From NCBI RefSeq assembly GCF_009708215.1, contig NZ_CP046175.1, positions 310,001-374,000 on the forward strand: DNA of 64,000 bases. Direction: 5' to 3'. Positions 34,068-45,297 of this stretch are shown piece by piece; position 1 is the stretch's first letter, and each line of letters begins with the position of its first letter. The notes below the pieces were generated by a model. That model ran no database searches, had not been told where the DNA came from, and was given only the letters and a program-made list of their open reading frames with translations. The translations under genes and the position numbers were made by a program. Source of the DNA: Occultella kanbiaonis. GTDB lineage: Bacteria > Actinomycetota > Actinomycetes > Actinomycetales > Beutenbergiaceae.

Positions 34068-35059
34068 CCCGTGTGGCCATCCTCGGGGCGGCGCACCCGC
34101 ACGTGAGCTACGTCCTGGACGAGGTGGCCCAGCGGCCCTCGTGCGAGCTGGTGGCGATCGCGGAGCCGGATCCGGCGATGCGCTCCGCGCACCTGGCCGG
34201 TGCGCCCGACGTGCCCAGTTACGCCGACCCCGGCGAGCTGCTCACCGAGCACGACGTCGACGTGGCCCTCGTTGCCGGTGTGTACGGCGAGCGGGCGGCG
34301 GCGGTGCTGGCCGCTCTCGAGGCAGGTGCGCACGTTCTCGCGGACAAGCCGCTGTGCACGTCGCTGCCACAGCTCGACGAGATCGAGCGGGCGGCCGAAC
34401 GGGCGGACAGACACGTCTCGGTGGTGTTCGAGAAGCGGTTCTACCCGCCCACCTCCGCCGTCCGCCGGCTGCTCGCGGACGGCGTGCTGGGGGAGCTCGC
34501 CCTGATCGCGAGCACCGGCCCGCACAAGCTCAACCTGCCGACCCGCCCGGCCTGGTTCCTGAGCCGAGCCGGCTACGGCGGGATCGTGGCCGACCTGCCG
34601 GTCCACGACATCGATCTCGTGCTGGCCCTGACCGGTGCGACGTCGGGCTCGGTGGCGGCCCTGACCGGGAACGCGCGGCCTGGCGACCACCCGGAGTTCG
34701 ACGACCATGTGGCCGTGCTGCTCCGCGCCGGATCGGTGACCGCGACGATCGAGGCGAACTGGCTCTCCCCCCAGGCCGCGGACGTGCACGGGCACTACCG
34801 GATGCGCCTGACCGGTTCGGAGGGCACGGCCGAGCTGGACTGGGCGTACAACACGCTCACGGTCGCCACCCACGACCGGGCCCCGTGGGTCGAGACGCTG
34901 CCGCCGCCTCGGCGCCCGGCCGCGTACTTCTTCGACGCGGTCGACGCCGGACGCGAGCCCGAGATCACCACGGCAGCCAGTCTGCTCGCGACCCGTGTCG
35001 CGCTGCTCGCGCAGGAGAGCGCGGACACCGGCGGTGGCGCCCGGAGCTTCGGGGTCTGA
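34064..35059 (+). CDS. Gfo/Idh/MocA family oxidoreductase (3)
   Basis: 331 residues, GTG at 34064 overlapping the previous stop. RVAILGAAHPHVSYVLDEV, VDVALVAGVYGERAAAVLAALEAGAHVLADKPLCTSL (DKP in place of EKP), then VFEKRFYPPTSAVRRLL, GYGGIVADLPVHDIDLVLALTG with the conserved Asp-x-x-x-Asp/His region. Like its two neighbours it should be an NAD(P)-dependent sugar oxidoreductase; three in a row often act as a stepwise oxidation-epimerisation set, as in inositol or glycoside 3-keto pathways (inference). Confidence 0.87.
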   Translation: MTRVAILGAAHPHVSYVLDEVAQRPSCELVAIAEPDPAMRSAHLAGAPDVPSYADPGELLTEHDVDVALVAGVYGERAAAVLAALEAGAHVLADKPLCTSLPQLDEIERAAERADRHVSVVFEKRFYPPTSAVRRLLADGVLGELALIASTGPHKLNLPTRPAWFLSRAGYGGIVADLPVHDIDLVLALTGATSGSVAALTGNARPGDHPEFDDHVAVLLRAGSVTATIEANWLSPQAADVHGHYRMRLTGSEGTAELDWAYNTLTVATHDRAPWVETLPPPRRPAAYFFDAVDAGREPEITTAASLLATRVALLAQESADTGGGARSFGV

Positions 35060-35247
35060 CGGGTGCGTGGCTCGAGGAGGCGCGCGATCCGACGACGCCG
35101 GTGCGCATCGTGCGTCATGATGGGGTTCCTCGCCGTCATTCCACCCGGCGCGCCTGGAACAGGGCGGCGGGATACGCCTGGGGATGGTCGTGGCGGGTTG
35201 GGGCATCGGTCCGCGCGGCCGCGGACGACGAACGGCCGGAGGGACTC

Positions 35248-36237
35248 GTGAAGGCTGCCACCATCTACTCGATCGCGGCCGAGCTCGGCATCTCCGGCTC
35301 CACGGTCTCCCGCGCGTTCTCCCGTCCCGACCTGGTCAAGGACGATGTCCGGGAACGGATCCTCGCCACTGCCGCGGCCCGCGGCTACGCCCCCAACCGG
35401 GCGGCGCGTGGGCTCGCCACCGGCCGAACCGGACTGATCGGGCTCGTGGTCGTGGACATCACCAACCCGTTCTTCCCGCCGCTCGTCGGGTCCATAGAGC
35501 GCGCCGCAGCGGGGATCGAGGCCTCGGTGCTGCTCGTGGATGCCGCGGCGCACGCCCCGGCCGAGCCGGGCCTCGTGCAGCGACTCAGTTCGCAGGTGGA
35601 CGGCCTGATCGTCGCGTCCTCGCGGCTGCCCACGGCCGACCTCAAGGTTGCGATCGGCGCCACCACCCCCGCGGTTTTGGTGAACCGTGCCGCGGCCGGG
35701 CTGGCCTCCGTGGTCTGTGACAACTCCGAGGCATTGCGGGGCGCCGCCGATCACCTCGTCGAACTGGGGCACCGGCGCCTGGTCGTACTCCGCGGGCCGG
35801 CCGCGTCCTGGGCGGCGCAGCGGCGAACGGCGGCGATCCGGACGTGGGCGCGATCTGCGCCATCCGACGTGAAGGTGATCGAGCTCGGACCGTTCGACGC
35901 GGTGTTCGAGTCCGGTCGTGACGCGGTCCCGGACATCCTCGAGTCGGGTGCGACGGGCATCCTCGCCTTCGACGACCTCATGGCCTGCGGCGTGATCGCC
36001 GGTCTCGCCGAGCGGGGCGTCCGGGTCCCGGCGGACTGCAGCATCGTGGGGTGCGACGACGTCCTCCTGGCTCGAATGCTCACCCCACCGCTGACGACCG
36101 TCACGGCACCGTTCGAGGAGCTCGGCCGACACGCGGTCGAGCTCCTGAGTGAGGTGATCGCCGGCGCTCCACGACCCGCGAACGTCAAGCTCTCCGGATC
36201 ACTGACCATCCGTGGGACGACGGCCCCGGTGCGCTGA
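35248..36237 (+). CDS. LacI family transcriptional regulator (1)
   Basis: 329 residues, GTG at 35248 after GGAGGG. HTH: TIYSIAAELGISGSTVSRAFSRPDLV with the hinge YAPNRAARGLATGRT; the periplasmic-binding-like core has GLVVVDITNPFFPPLVGSIERAA, GHRRLVVLRGP and CDDVLLARMLTPPLTTVTAP. It lies between the oxidoreductase genes and the NagB-like gene. The same 14-bp palindrome TGCAACCGATTGCA occurs in the promoters flanking it on both sides, so it probably controls both, relieved by a sugar phosphate or related ligand (inference). Confidence 0.93.
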   Translation: MKAATIYSIAAELGISGSTVSRAFSRPDLVKDDVRERILATAAARGYAPNRAARGLATGRTGLIGLVVVDITNPFFPPLVGSIERAAAGIEASVLLVDAAAHAPAEPGLVQRLSSQVDGLIVASSRLPTADLKVAIGATTPAVLVNRAAAGLASVVCDNSEALRGAADHLVELGHRRLVVLRGPAASWAAQRRTAAIRTWARSAPSDVKVIELGPFDAVFESGRDAVPDILESGATGILAFDDLMACGVIAGLAERGVRVPADCSIVGCDDVLLARMLTPPLTTVTAPFEELGRHAVELLSEVIAGAPRPANVKLSGSLTIRGTTAPVR

Positions 36238-36319
36238 GCAGACCCGCCGTCGCGTCCCCCCGGTCGAGTGGTCGCAGGCCCGGTCGAAGACAGCGCGACG
36301 GGGTCTGCGGTCTCGAGGA

Positions 36320-36365
36320 TTGACCCTGACCGACGTCCTCGCTATAGTCGCTGCAACCGATTGCA
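36320..36365 (+). promoter_or_regulatory. Strong promoter with LacI-type operator TGCAACCGATTGCA
   Basis: TTGACC (36320-36325), 17-bp spacer, TATAGT (36343-36348), then the palindrome TGCAACCGATTGCA at 36352-36365 over the expected transcription start, 22 bp before the NagB-like gene's ATG. The best sigma-70-like promoter seen in the window; its operator is identical to that at 32969-32982. Confidence 0.85.
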
Positions 36366-36386
36366 AGCAGAGCAGGGTGAGTGGTC

Positions 36387-37148
36387 ATGACGGAGACCGG
36401 TGTGCAGCAGTCCAGGATTCGGGTCGGGTCCACGGTGGATGAGGTCGCGATCGTTGCCGCCCGGGTGGTGGCGGACGCGATCATCGCAGGGATCGAGGCT
36501 CGGGGCACCGCCCACGTGCTCTTCGCGAGCGCGCCGTCCCAGGAGGCGATGCTCGCGCACCTGGCACAGGATCCGCGCGTCGACTGGTCCGCCGTCCGGT
36601 CCCTGCACATGGACGAATATGTCGGCCTCTCACCCGACGCGCCGCAGTCGTTCGGCCGGTGGCTCCAGGACCGCCTGCCCGACGCAGCGCTTGCCGGGTT
36701 CTCGCGCCTGCGCACCGACGGTGACGTGGATGCGGAGGTCGCCAGGTATGAGGCACTGCTCGCGGGCGCCCGGCTCGACGTCACGTGCCTCGGGGTCGGC
36801 GTCAACGGCCACGTCGCGTTCAACGAGCCAGACGCCGCCGCGTTCGACGATCCGGACGCCCTGCGCCTGGTGGACCTGGACATCGCCTCGCGGCAACAAC
36901 AGGTCGACGAAGGACTGTTCGCGGACCTTGCGGCGGTCCCTTCGTCCGCGGTGACCCTGACCGTTCCGGTCCTGATGAGCGCACGCACGATGGTCTCGAC
37001 CGTGCTCGGGCCGCACAAGGCCGCCGCCGTCGCGCGAGCCCTGCAGGGGCCGGTGAGTGTCGGCTGTCCGGCCAGCGCCATGCAGGCGCATCCGGACGCC
37101 CACTGGTTCCTTGACGGCCCGGCCGCGTCCCTACTGTCCGACGCGTAG
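36387..37148 (+). CDS. nagB: Glucosamine-6-phosphate deaminase-like protein
   Basis: 253 residues from the ATG at 36387, with AGGGTGAG upstream. NagB/6-phosphogluconolactonase fold with the NagB motifs SLHMDEYVGLS (catalytic Asp), CLGVGVNGHVAFNEP (Asn-Gly-His and Glu) and a C-terminal LGPHKAAAVARAL. NagB converts glucosamine 6-phosphate to fructose 6-phosphate and ammonia. No NagA or PTS is near; the linked oxidoreductases suggest the deaminase may serve a different amino-sugar or related route. Family is firm, exact substrate is not. Confidence 0.85.
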   Translation: MTETGVQQSRIRVGSTVDEVAIVAARVVADAIIAGIEARGTAHVLFASAPSQEAMLAHLAQDPRVDWSAVRSLHMDEYVGLSPDAPQSFGRWLQDRLPDAALAGFSRLRTDGDVDAEVARYEALLAGARLDVTCLGVGVNGHVAFNEPDAAAFDDPDALRLVDLDIASRQQQVDEGLFADLAAVPSSAVTLTVPVLMSARTMVSTVLGPHKAAAVARALQGPVSVGCPASAMQAHPDAHWFLDGPAASLLSDA

Positions 37149-37368
37149 TTGATCGATCGCCTTACGGGTTGCTGGCGAGGGTGGCCCGCGCACCTGAGCG
37201 CCGCGATCGGCCTCAGCCTACGTGGCGCTCCAGGCCACGGGTCATCCGTTCGTGTGCCGTGGCGAGGTCGCCCAGGAGAGGCATCCTGCAAGCTGTCCGG
37301 GGTCCGCTGATCGCGCCGTGCTGCCCATAGCGCTCCTGCTCACGGTCGCGTCGGCGCACCTGGAGGCC

Positions 37369-37399
37369 CGATGTCGCTCATCCGCGATGAGCGACATCG
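37369..37399. terminator. Strong bidirectional terminator hairpin
   Basis: CGATGTCGCTCAT-CCGCG-ATGAGCGACATCG, a perfect 13-bp stem with a 5-base loop, between the convergent nagB-like and beta-helix protein genes. It is the longest perfect inverted repeat I found. The rest of 37149-37452 contains no recognisable gene. Confidence 0.8.
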
Positions 37400-37452
37400 C
37401 GAGGGCAACCCAGATCCCGTGGTGGCGAGCCCAGGGCCCCGATCGACGTTCG

Positions 37453-40400
37453 TCAGGAGCCCGATCGCTGATGCTGTTGGCGTCGGCGGATGAGCAGCGC
37501 GGCGGTTCCGAGGAGCAGCATCGCCATGCTGGCAACCACGGCGGGCAGCGCATCCGATCCGGTGTCCGGCAGGCTCTGTCCGGCACCGCTCGGCGGTGCG
37601 CCGCCGTCGGTCGGCTGGACGCTGGTGTCGCTGCTGCTCGGCGGGTCCGTCGGTGCGGTGGCCGGCGGGTCCGTCGGCGCCGTGGTGGGCGGAGTCGTCG
37701 GCGCGGTGGGCGCGGCCGCCACACTGATCGTGAACACCTTGGTGATGGGGTCGCCCACGAACACGGTGAACGTCACGTCGCCGGCGACCTCGGGCGTGCC
37801 CGAGATCTCACCTGTCTCGGTGTCGAGCTCCAGACCGGCCGGAAGGTCTCCGTCGAACACGCCCCAGGTGTAGGGACCGCCGTTGCCGCCGGTCGCCTCG
37901 AGCGTGACCGCGTACTCCTCGCCGACTTCTGCGTCCGGCAGCGAGTCGGTCACGATCACCAGCGGGTCGAGCACGGTCAGGGTGCCGTTGACGTACACGA
38001 ACGTGTAGAAGTCGTCCGCGCCGCCGCTGCAGAACGTGGTGCCCGCCGCGATGTCGTAGCCGCATGTGGGCAGCGTGTCCAGGTCGTCGACGGTGTCACC
38101 GGCGAGGAAGCCGGTGTAGTCGGCGCTCACCTCAGGCTCGAACGCGCCCTCGTAGGTGGTCGCGTCGCTCGCGGTCACGGTGACCACCCCTCCGGAGCGT
38201 TCGACCGCGCCGGCGTCACATGCGTCACCCACGAGCCGCGGGAATCCCTCGCCGCGCTGATCGAACTGGCCGGGGCACACGTCGATCGTGGCCTCGCCCC
38301 ACGGCATCGAGGTGCCGGTGGAAACCAGGTTCACCGCCGGGCTCGTCGGTGCCGGGAGCGCGGTGCGCGTCGGGCCGCCGTTGTCGCCAAGGGCGTCGAG
38401 CAGCGGGTCCGCGACCGTGGTGCCGGCGTCGAGCGCGCAGGTGTCATCGGAGGCCAGGTTGAAGCCGGCGTCGGTCAGGCTGGACGTCTCACCGGTACAG
38501 GCGGGTACGCCGTCGGGGCTGCCCACGATCGACCCGATCACGGTCACCCCGGCGTCCTCACCGAGGGCGAGTGCGCCCTCGGCATTCTGCGCGACCGTGC
38601 TGCCGGCGAGGAGCAGCGTCTCCAGGGGGTACTCGTCCGACAGCTCGCCGATCCCCCGGCCGATGCCCGCGCCGCCGTTGCCGGCGACGGTGCTCGCCTG
38701 GATGAGGCCGCCGGCCCGATAGCTCAACAGGAGGCCGTTGGACTCGTTGCCGGAGACCTCGGTACGGACCAGCTGGACGTCCCCGGGCCAGAGGGCGCCG
38801 GACTCGGTCGCAAGGATGCCGTGGCCGGTGATCGGCACCCCGGCGGGATTGTCGAAGGGCGTCCTCACGCTGTCCCTGATCGTGCTGTCCGTGAGGGAGA
38901 GCGCACCGCCCTGCACCATGGCGCCCACGGAGTTACCGGCGATCGTCAGATCGCTCCCGGTCACGGTCGCAGCGAACCGGATGGCGATGCCCCCGAAGCC
39001 GAAGGCTGCGCCACCGTTCTCGAGACCGTTCCCGGTGATCGACGTGCCCGTCACGTCCACCGTGGTCCTCAGCGTCGCGTAGGGCTCCTCAGCCGCGAAG
39101 ATCCCGGCCCAGTCGTTGTCGGACACCTCGCCGCCGGTCACCGTGACGTCGGCAGCCGTCACGTACATCCCGATCAGGTTGGCGCTGATCTCGGTGTTGG
39201 TCACGACGGCATCCACGGGACCCCCGATGAACACGCCTGCCGGGACGATCGAGCCCGGCGCGCCGACGTCGACGGGGGTGTTGCCCGTCACGACGCTGTC
39301 GGTGAGCTCCAAGCTCGCTCCGGCTTCCCCGGCCGTGGAGAAGATCCCGGCGAGGTTGTCGGCGATGGTGCTGTCGCTGATCTGCGTCTGGGCGCCCTCC
39401 AGGGTGAGCCCGACCCCGTTGCCCGAGACCTCGGTCCCGATGAGCGAGACGGTGAGCGGGATGGGATCGCCGCCTGCTGACTCACCTGCCCGGCCGAAGA
39501 TCCCCTGACCCGACTCCTCGCCGAGGTTGCCCGTCACCGCGCTGTTCGTCAGCATGACGGTGCCGCCCTCGGGCAGCATCACACCGTTGTCGTTGCCCGA
39601 GATCGTGACGTCCTCGCCCAGGAACGTGCCGCCCTCGTAGAGCAGCACCCCACCACGAAACGTCCCGCCCTCGGGCGCACCGCTGTCGGTGATCGACGTC
39701 CCGGTCACATCGAACACCGCACCGCTGGTGTGGCCGGTGAGTCCGGCACCGAGGCTGGCGGACACCGATCCGCCGGTGATCGTCGCCTCGCCCGCCAGCA
39801 GAGCGACCGCCGTGCCGGTGGCGGCAATGGTGGATCCGCTGATCGACACGGTGGTCGGCACCGGGTCCCCGGGCTCTGTCGAGAGGCCGCCGGCCGTGAC
39901 GCCGTTGAAGGTACCGCTGATGGCTGCGTCCTCGATGGTGACCGTGCTGCCACCCTCCGTCAGCACGCCCACGGTGGCGCCGGTCAGGCCCGACGGCCCG
40001 GCGCTGATGACGATGCCCGAGAGCGTCGCGGTCCGGTCCCCGGCGAGATGGATCACCGGCTTGACCGCGCCGCCGGCGTTCTCGGCGAGGAAGGTCATGT
40101 CGGCGATCGTCACGGCGCCGTCGGCATCGACGAGCACGGTTGCCGTGTCGTCGACGGCGGGGTTGGTCAGGACCACGTCGCCCGCGCCGGCGCCCTGCAG
40201 CGTGACCGGTGTGGTGACCGTCAGCGCCTCCGCGTAACTGCCGGCCGCGATCTCCACGACGTCATCGGTGGTGACCCGCGCCAGCGCCGCGCCGATCGTC
40301 GCGCACGCGCCCGCGCCCGCAGTCTCGCCACAGTCCGGCGCGTCGGCTCCGGCGCCCTGGTCGACGTACCAGGTGAGGCCTGCGGCTACCGCAGGCAAGG

Positions 40401-40530
40401 CCCCCGACAGCGACAGGGCCGCCGCGGCCACCGCCGCCGAGCCGAACGCCACGAGGCGCCGGCGCGGGGGGAGTCGATGGTTGCCCATCCGGTCGTCGAG
40501 CATGGCTGTCCGGCTACCGGCGCCGCCCAT
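37453..40530 (-). CDS. Cell-wall-anchored (LPXTG) right-handed beta-helix surface protein
   Basis: 1025 residues from the ATG at 40530, preceded by AGGGGGA. A signal peptide (RRRLVAFGSAAVAAAALSLSG, cleavage near AVAA) is followed by about 700 residues of parallel beta-helix repeats rich in VTGN, SLTDS, TITGG and NSAVTGN-like rungs, as in polymorphic outer-surface and pectate-lyase-like repeats. Then come an MBG-like module (TYEGAFEPEVSADYTGFLAGDTVDDL as TYEGAFEPEV and FLAGDTVDDL), a putative Ig module (LPAGLELDTETGEISGTP), a Pro/Thr wall spacer, and the sorting signal LPDTG (near 987), hydrophobic helix and RRRQQHQR tail. A sortase should link it to peptidoglycan. Likely an adhesin or glycan-binding protein; no catalytic residues recognised. 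Confidence 0.9.
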   Translation of the reverse strand: MGGAGSRTAMLDDRMGNHRLPPRRRLVAFGSAAVAAAALSLSGALPAVAAGLTWYVDQGAGADAPDCGETAGAGACATIGAALARVTTDDVVEIAAGSYAEALTVTTPVTLQGAGAGDVVLTNPAVDDTATVLVDADGAVTIADMTFLAENAGGAVKPVIHLAGDRTATLSGIVISAGPSGLTGATVGVLTEGGSTVTIEDAAISGTFNGVTAGGLSTEPGDPVPTTVSISGSTIAATGTAVALLAGEATITGGSVSASLGAGLTGHTSGAVFDVTGTSITDSGAPEGGTFRGGVLLYEGGTFLGEDVTISGNDNGVMLPEGGTVMLTNSAVTGNLGEESGQGIFGRAGESAGGDPIPLTVSLIGTEVSGNGVGLTLEGAQTQISDSTIADNLAGIFSTAGEAGASLELTDSVVTGNTPVDVGAPGSIVPAGVFIGGPVDAVVTNTEISANLIGMYVTAADVTVTGGEVSDNDWAGIFAAEEPYATLRTTVDVTGTSITGNGLENGGAAFGFGGIAIRFAATVTGSDLTIAGNSVGAMVQGGALSLTDSTIRDSVRTPFDNPAGVPITGHGILATESGALWPGDVQLVRTEVSGNESNGLLLSYRAGGLIQASTVAGNGGAGIGRGIGELSDEYPLETLLLAGSTVAQNAEGALALGEDAGVTVIGSIVGSPDGVPACTGETSSLTDAGFNLASDDTCALDAGTTVADPLLDALGDNGGPTRTALPAPTSPAVNLVSTGTSMPWGEATIDVCPGQFDQRGEGFPRLVGDACDAGAVERSGGVVTVTASDATTYEGAFEPEVSADYTGFLAGDTVDDLDTLPTCGYDIAAGTTFCSGGADDFYTFVYVNGTLTVLDPLVIVTDSLPDAEVGEEYAVTLEATGGNGGPYTWGVFDGDLPAGLELDTETGEISGTPEVAGDVTFTVFVGDPITKVFTISVAAAPTAPTTPPTTAPTDPPATAPTDPPSSSDTSVQPTDGGAPPSGAGQSLPDTGSDALPAVVASMAMLLLGTAALLIRRRQQHQRSGS

Positions 40531-40722
40531 CGCAGTCCCCCTGCTTTGTTGTGTATTCAAGAATCGCTGTGACACTAGCGCTCATTCCGTGATGCGGGAA
40601 CCCCCAATCTGTTCGATTCGATTCGAATCCGTGACTATCCGTTCCAGTTGCTCGACGTGGTTGCCACTCAAGGTTGGCTCGGTCGGGTGAAAGCGGGTCG
40701 GATCCCGCTCCACGCGCCCGGC

Positions 40723-41082
40723 TCAGGCCTCGGGAGCCTCCTCGGTGGAGTGGTAGATCCGGAACACATTGCCGTCCGGATCCTTGAAAGCCGCGTACCG
40801 GATCGGTGGCAGGTCCACCGGCTCGGTGAGGAAGTCCACGGAGTCCTTCTTCTCGGCGAAGTACGCGTCCACGTCGGCGACCTCGTAGAAGCCGGACTGG
40901 CCGTGCGGGTCGTCGGTGGGGATGTCGAGCATCAACTCGATCTCGGAGTCCGGGATCTTGAAGGCGGCGGTGGTGTCACCCATCCGCCACGCCTCGTCCC
41001 ACCCGAGGGTGTCCCGGTAGAAGGTGACCGCGCGATCGAGATCGGCCACGGGTTGGTAGATCATCGTGAGTTTGAGTGCCAT
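40723..41082 (-). CDS. VOC family (glyoxalase/bleomycin resistance-like) protein
   Basis: 119 residues, ATG at 41082. One VOC unit: MIYQPVADLDRAVTFYRDTLGWDEAW, IELMLDIPTDDPHGQSGFYEVADVDAYFAE and YAAFKDPDGNVFRIYHS. Members include glyoxalases, dioxygenases and antibiotic-binding proteins; this short form lacks a distinguishing feature. It is divergent from a TetR gene with a palindrome between, so it is probably repressed by that protein. Confidence 0.88.
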   Translation of the reverse strand: MALKLTMIYQPVADLDRAVTFYRDTLGWDEAWRMGDTTAAFKIPDSEIELMLDIPTDDPHGQSGFYEVADVDAYFAEKKDSVDFLTEPVDLPPIRYAAFKDPDGNVFRIYHSTEEAPEA

Positions 41083-41090
41083 GTCAGAAC

Positions 41091-41105
41091 CGTAAATGGA
41101 TTACG
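41091..41105. promoter_or_regulatory. Predicted TetR operator
   Basis: CGTAA-ATGGA-TTACG, a perfect 5-bp inverted repeat in the 52-bp gap between the divergent VOC and TetR genes. A related direct copy, CCGTCAATGGTTTATGG, lies about 20 bp further right. Both share CCGT-AATGG. Confidence 0.55.
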
Positions 41106-41134
41106 TTGGGCCGTCAATGGTTTATGGTGTCGGG

Positions 41135-41818
41135 ATGACGGATTGGATCCCGCTCCCGGGCAGCGCGAAGGCGCGACTGCTGGACGCGGCGATCGACCAC
41201 CTCCAGCGTCAGGGGTACGAGGCGCTGAGCGTCCAGGCGGTCGCCCGCGCCGCGGGCGTGACCACCGGTTCGCTCTATCACCACTTCGGCAACAAGCTCG
41301 GCCTGTTCACGGTGGTCCGCGACGAGATGGACAAGCGCATGGTCGAGCGGATCGAGAGTGCTCTCGACGCGCTCGCGGCGGCCGGTGGCGCAGAAGGCAA
41401 GGACCCCGACGGCGAGGGCCGGGCCGGTCCGGACGGTGCGCCACGGGGCGGCGGCCGGGTCGGCAGGAACAGCGGGCCCGGCGGTGGTCCGGCGGACGTG
41501 AACGGCATACCCGACGGCGTGGCGCCGGCGGGCGGTGGTGGTGCGGCCGTCGCGGTGGACCGTGCCGCGCTCGCGGCCGCGCTCGAGGTCGCGTTCGACG
41601 CTGCGGTGCGGTTCGGCGTCACCAGGGTGCTGTCGGAGCCACGGCCCGACGGCGGCGCCGACGTCATCGCTGCCGCGCTCGTTCGCGCGGTGCCGGGCGG
41701 GGCGGCCGCGCCGGCCGCGATCCTCGCGGCGGCGTGGCGGCAGGCGCTGCGGTCGGTCGCCGACGGTGGGGATCCGGACGAGGTCCGGTCCGGTCTACGG
41801 TGGCTGCTCGCCGCCTGA
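41135..41818 (+). CDS. TetR family regulator with Gly/Pro-rich insert
   Basis: 227 residues from the ATG at 41135 (MTDWIPLPGSAKARLLDAA); an ATG at 41096 would put the operator inside the gene. N-terminal HTH: LLDAAIDHLQRQGYEALSVQAVARAAGVTTGSLYHHFGNKLGLF. Residues about 85-140 are a Gly/Pro/Asp-rich disordered stretch (GEGRAGPDGAPRGGG and similar), unusual for a TetR ligand domain. The helical C-terminal part follows. Ligand unknown. Confidence 0.88.
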   Translation: MTDWIPLPGSAKARLLDAAIDHLQRQGYEALSVQAVARAAGVTTGSLYHHFGNKLGLFTVVRDEMDKRMVERIESALDALAAAGGAEGKDPDGEGRAGPDGAPRGGGRVGRNSGPGGGPADVNGIPDGVAPAGGGGAAVAVDRAALAAALEVAFDAAVRFGVTRVLSEPRPDGGADVIAAALVRAVPGGAAAPAAILAAAWRQALRSVADGGDPDEVRSGLRWLLAA

Positions 41819-41836
41819 GGTGCCAGTGTTGCCGAT

Positions 41837-42832
41837 GTGAGCGAGCGGCGGCAGCGGGTGAGCGCGACGGTCCTCATCGCCTTCGGGGCGAACCTGTTGA
41901 TCGCGGTCGCGAAGTCGGTGGCGGGGGCGATCACGGGATCGGCGTCGATGGTGGCCGAGGCGGCGCACTCCTGGGCGGACACCGGGAACGAGATCTTCCT
42001 GATGATCGCCGAGCGTCGTGCCCGCCGTCCGCAGGATGTCGCTCACCCGCTCGGGTACGGCCGCGAGGCCTATGTCTGGTCCATGTTCGCCGCGCTCGGA
42101 CTGTTCGTCGCCGGTTCCGCCGTCTCGATCATGCATGGCATCCAGAGCCTCGTCGACCCCGAGCCCGCCTCGAACTTCGGCGTCGCCTACGTGGTGTTCG
42201 CGATCGCTCTCGTGCTCGAGGGCACCTCGTTCCTGCAGGCATACCGCCAGGTGAACCGAGCGGCGAAGGAGAGCGGTCGGGACCTGTTCGAGCAGGCGAT
42301 CGAGACCTCCGACCCGACCCTGCGTGCGGTCTTCGCCGAGGACCTCGCGGCGGTCGTGGGCATCCTGATCGCGTTCGGTGGGGTGCTGGCGCACCAACTC
42401 ACCGGCTCGCCGATCCCGGACGCGGTCGGCTCGATCCTGGTCGGGATCCTGCTCGGTGTGGTCGCGATCGTCCTGGTGGACCGGAACCGGCGCTTCCTGG
42501 TGGGGGTGGAAGTGCCGGCTGCGGCGCGTGCCCGTGTGCTGGAGAGCCTCACCTCCGTGCCGGAGATCAGCCGTGTCACGCAGCTGCACGTCGAGTTCGT
42601 CGGGCCGCGGCAGGTGTACCTGGTCGCCGCGGTGGACCTGCTCGGCGACGACACGGAGTCGCACCTCGGAAGCCGCCTGCGGGCACTGGAACACAGGATC
42701 GAGGCGAGTCCCGGCGTGGTGCAGGCCGTCCTGACGATCGCCGAGCCGTCCGCGCCCGACCTCAGGCCCGAGCACGCGCCGGGCCGGCCCAGGAACGAGC
42801 GCCGGACGGAGCCCGAGGTCGGTGCCGCCTGA
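41837..42832 (+). CDS. Cation diffusion facilitator (CDF) family transporter
   Basis: 331 residues, GTG at 41837. About six membrane helices with the CDF metal motif in helix 2 (EAAHSWADTGNE, His-x3-Asp) and the second in helix 5 region (FAEDLAAVVG), then a cytoplasmic ferredoxin-like domain ending near 295. CDF proteins export divalent cations such as Zn2+, Mn2+ or Fe2+ by proton antiport. It lies 18 bp after the TetR gene on the same strand and may be cotranscribed with it. Confidence 0.92.
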   Translation: MSERRQRVSATVLIAFGANLLIAVAKSVAGAITGSASMVAEAAHSWADTGNEIFLMIAERRARRPQDVAHPLGYGREAYVWSMFAALGLFVAGSAVSIMHGIQSLVDPEPASNFGVAYVVFAIALVLEGTSFLQAYRQVNRAAKESGRDLFEQAIETSDPTLRAVFAEDLAAVVGILIAFGGVLAHQLTGSPIPDAVGSILVGILLGVVAIVLVDRNRRFLVGVEVPAAARARVLESLTSVPEISRVTQLHVEFVGPRQVYLVAAVDLLGDDTESHLGSRLRALEHRIEASPGVVQAVLTIAEPSAPDLRPEHAPGRPRNERRTEPEVGAA

Positions 42833-42868
42833 TTAGGTTCCGCGCGAGCGGTTGAATACGCTTCCCGC

Positions 42869-45241
<2,373 letters not shown>

Positions 45242-45297
45242 GCAGCGGAGGACTGGACCGCGCGGCGCCGCTCGTACGGTGGGGCGGCTCCGCGCCG

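Noticed and set aside
36185-37291. 368-codon minus-strand frame
   Set aside because: Antisense of the NagB-like gene, which has clear catalytic motifs on the plus strand.
40600-40640. Possible tRNA T-loop (TTCGAATCC)
   Set aside because: No matching acceptor, D or anticodon arms could be folded around it.
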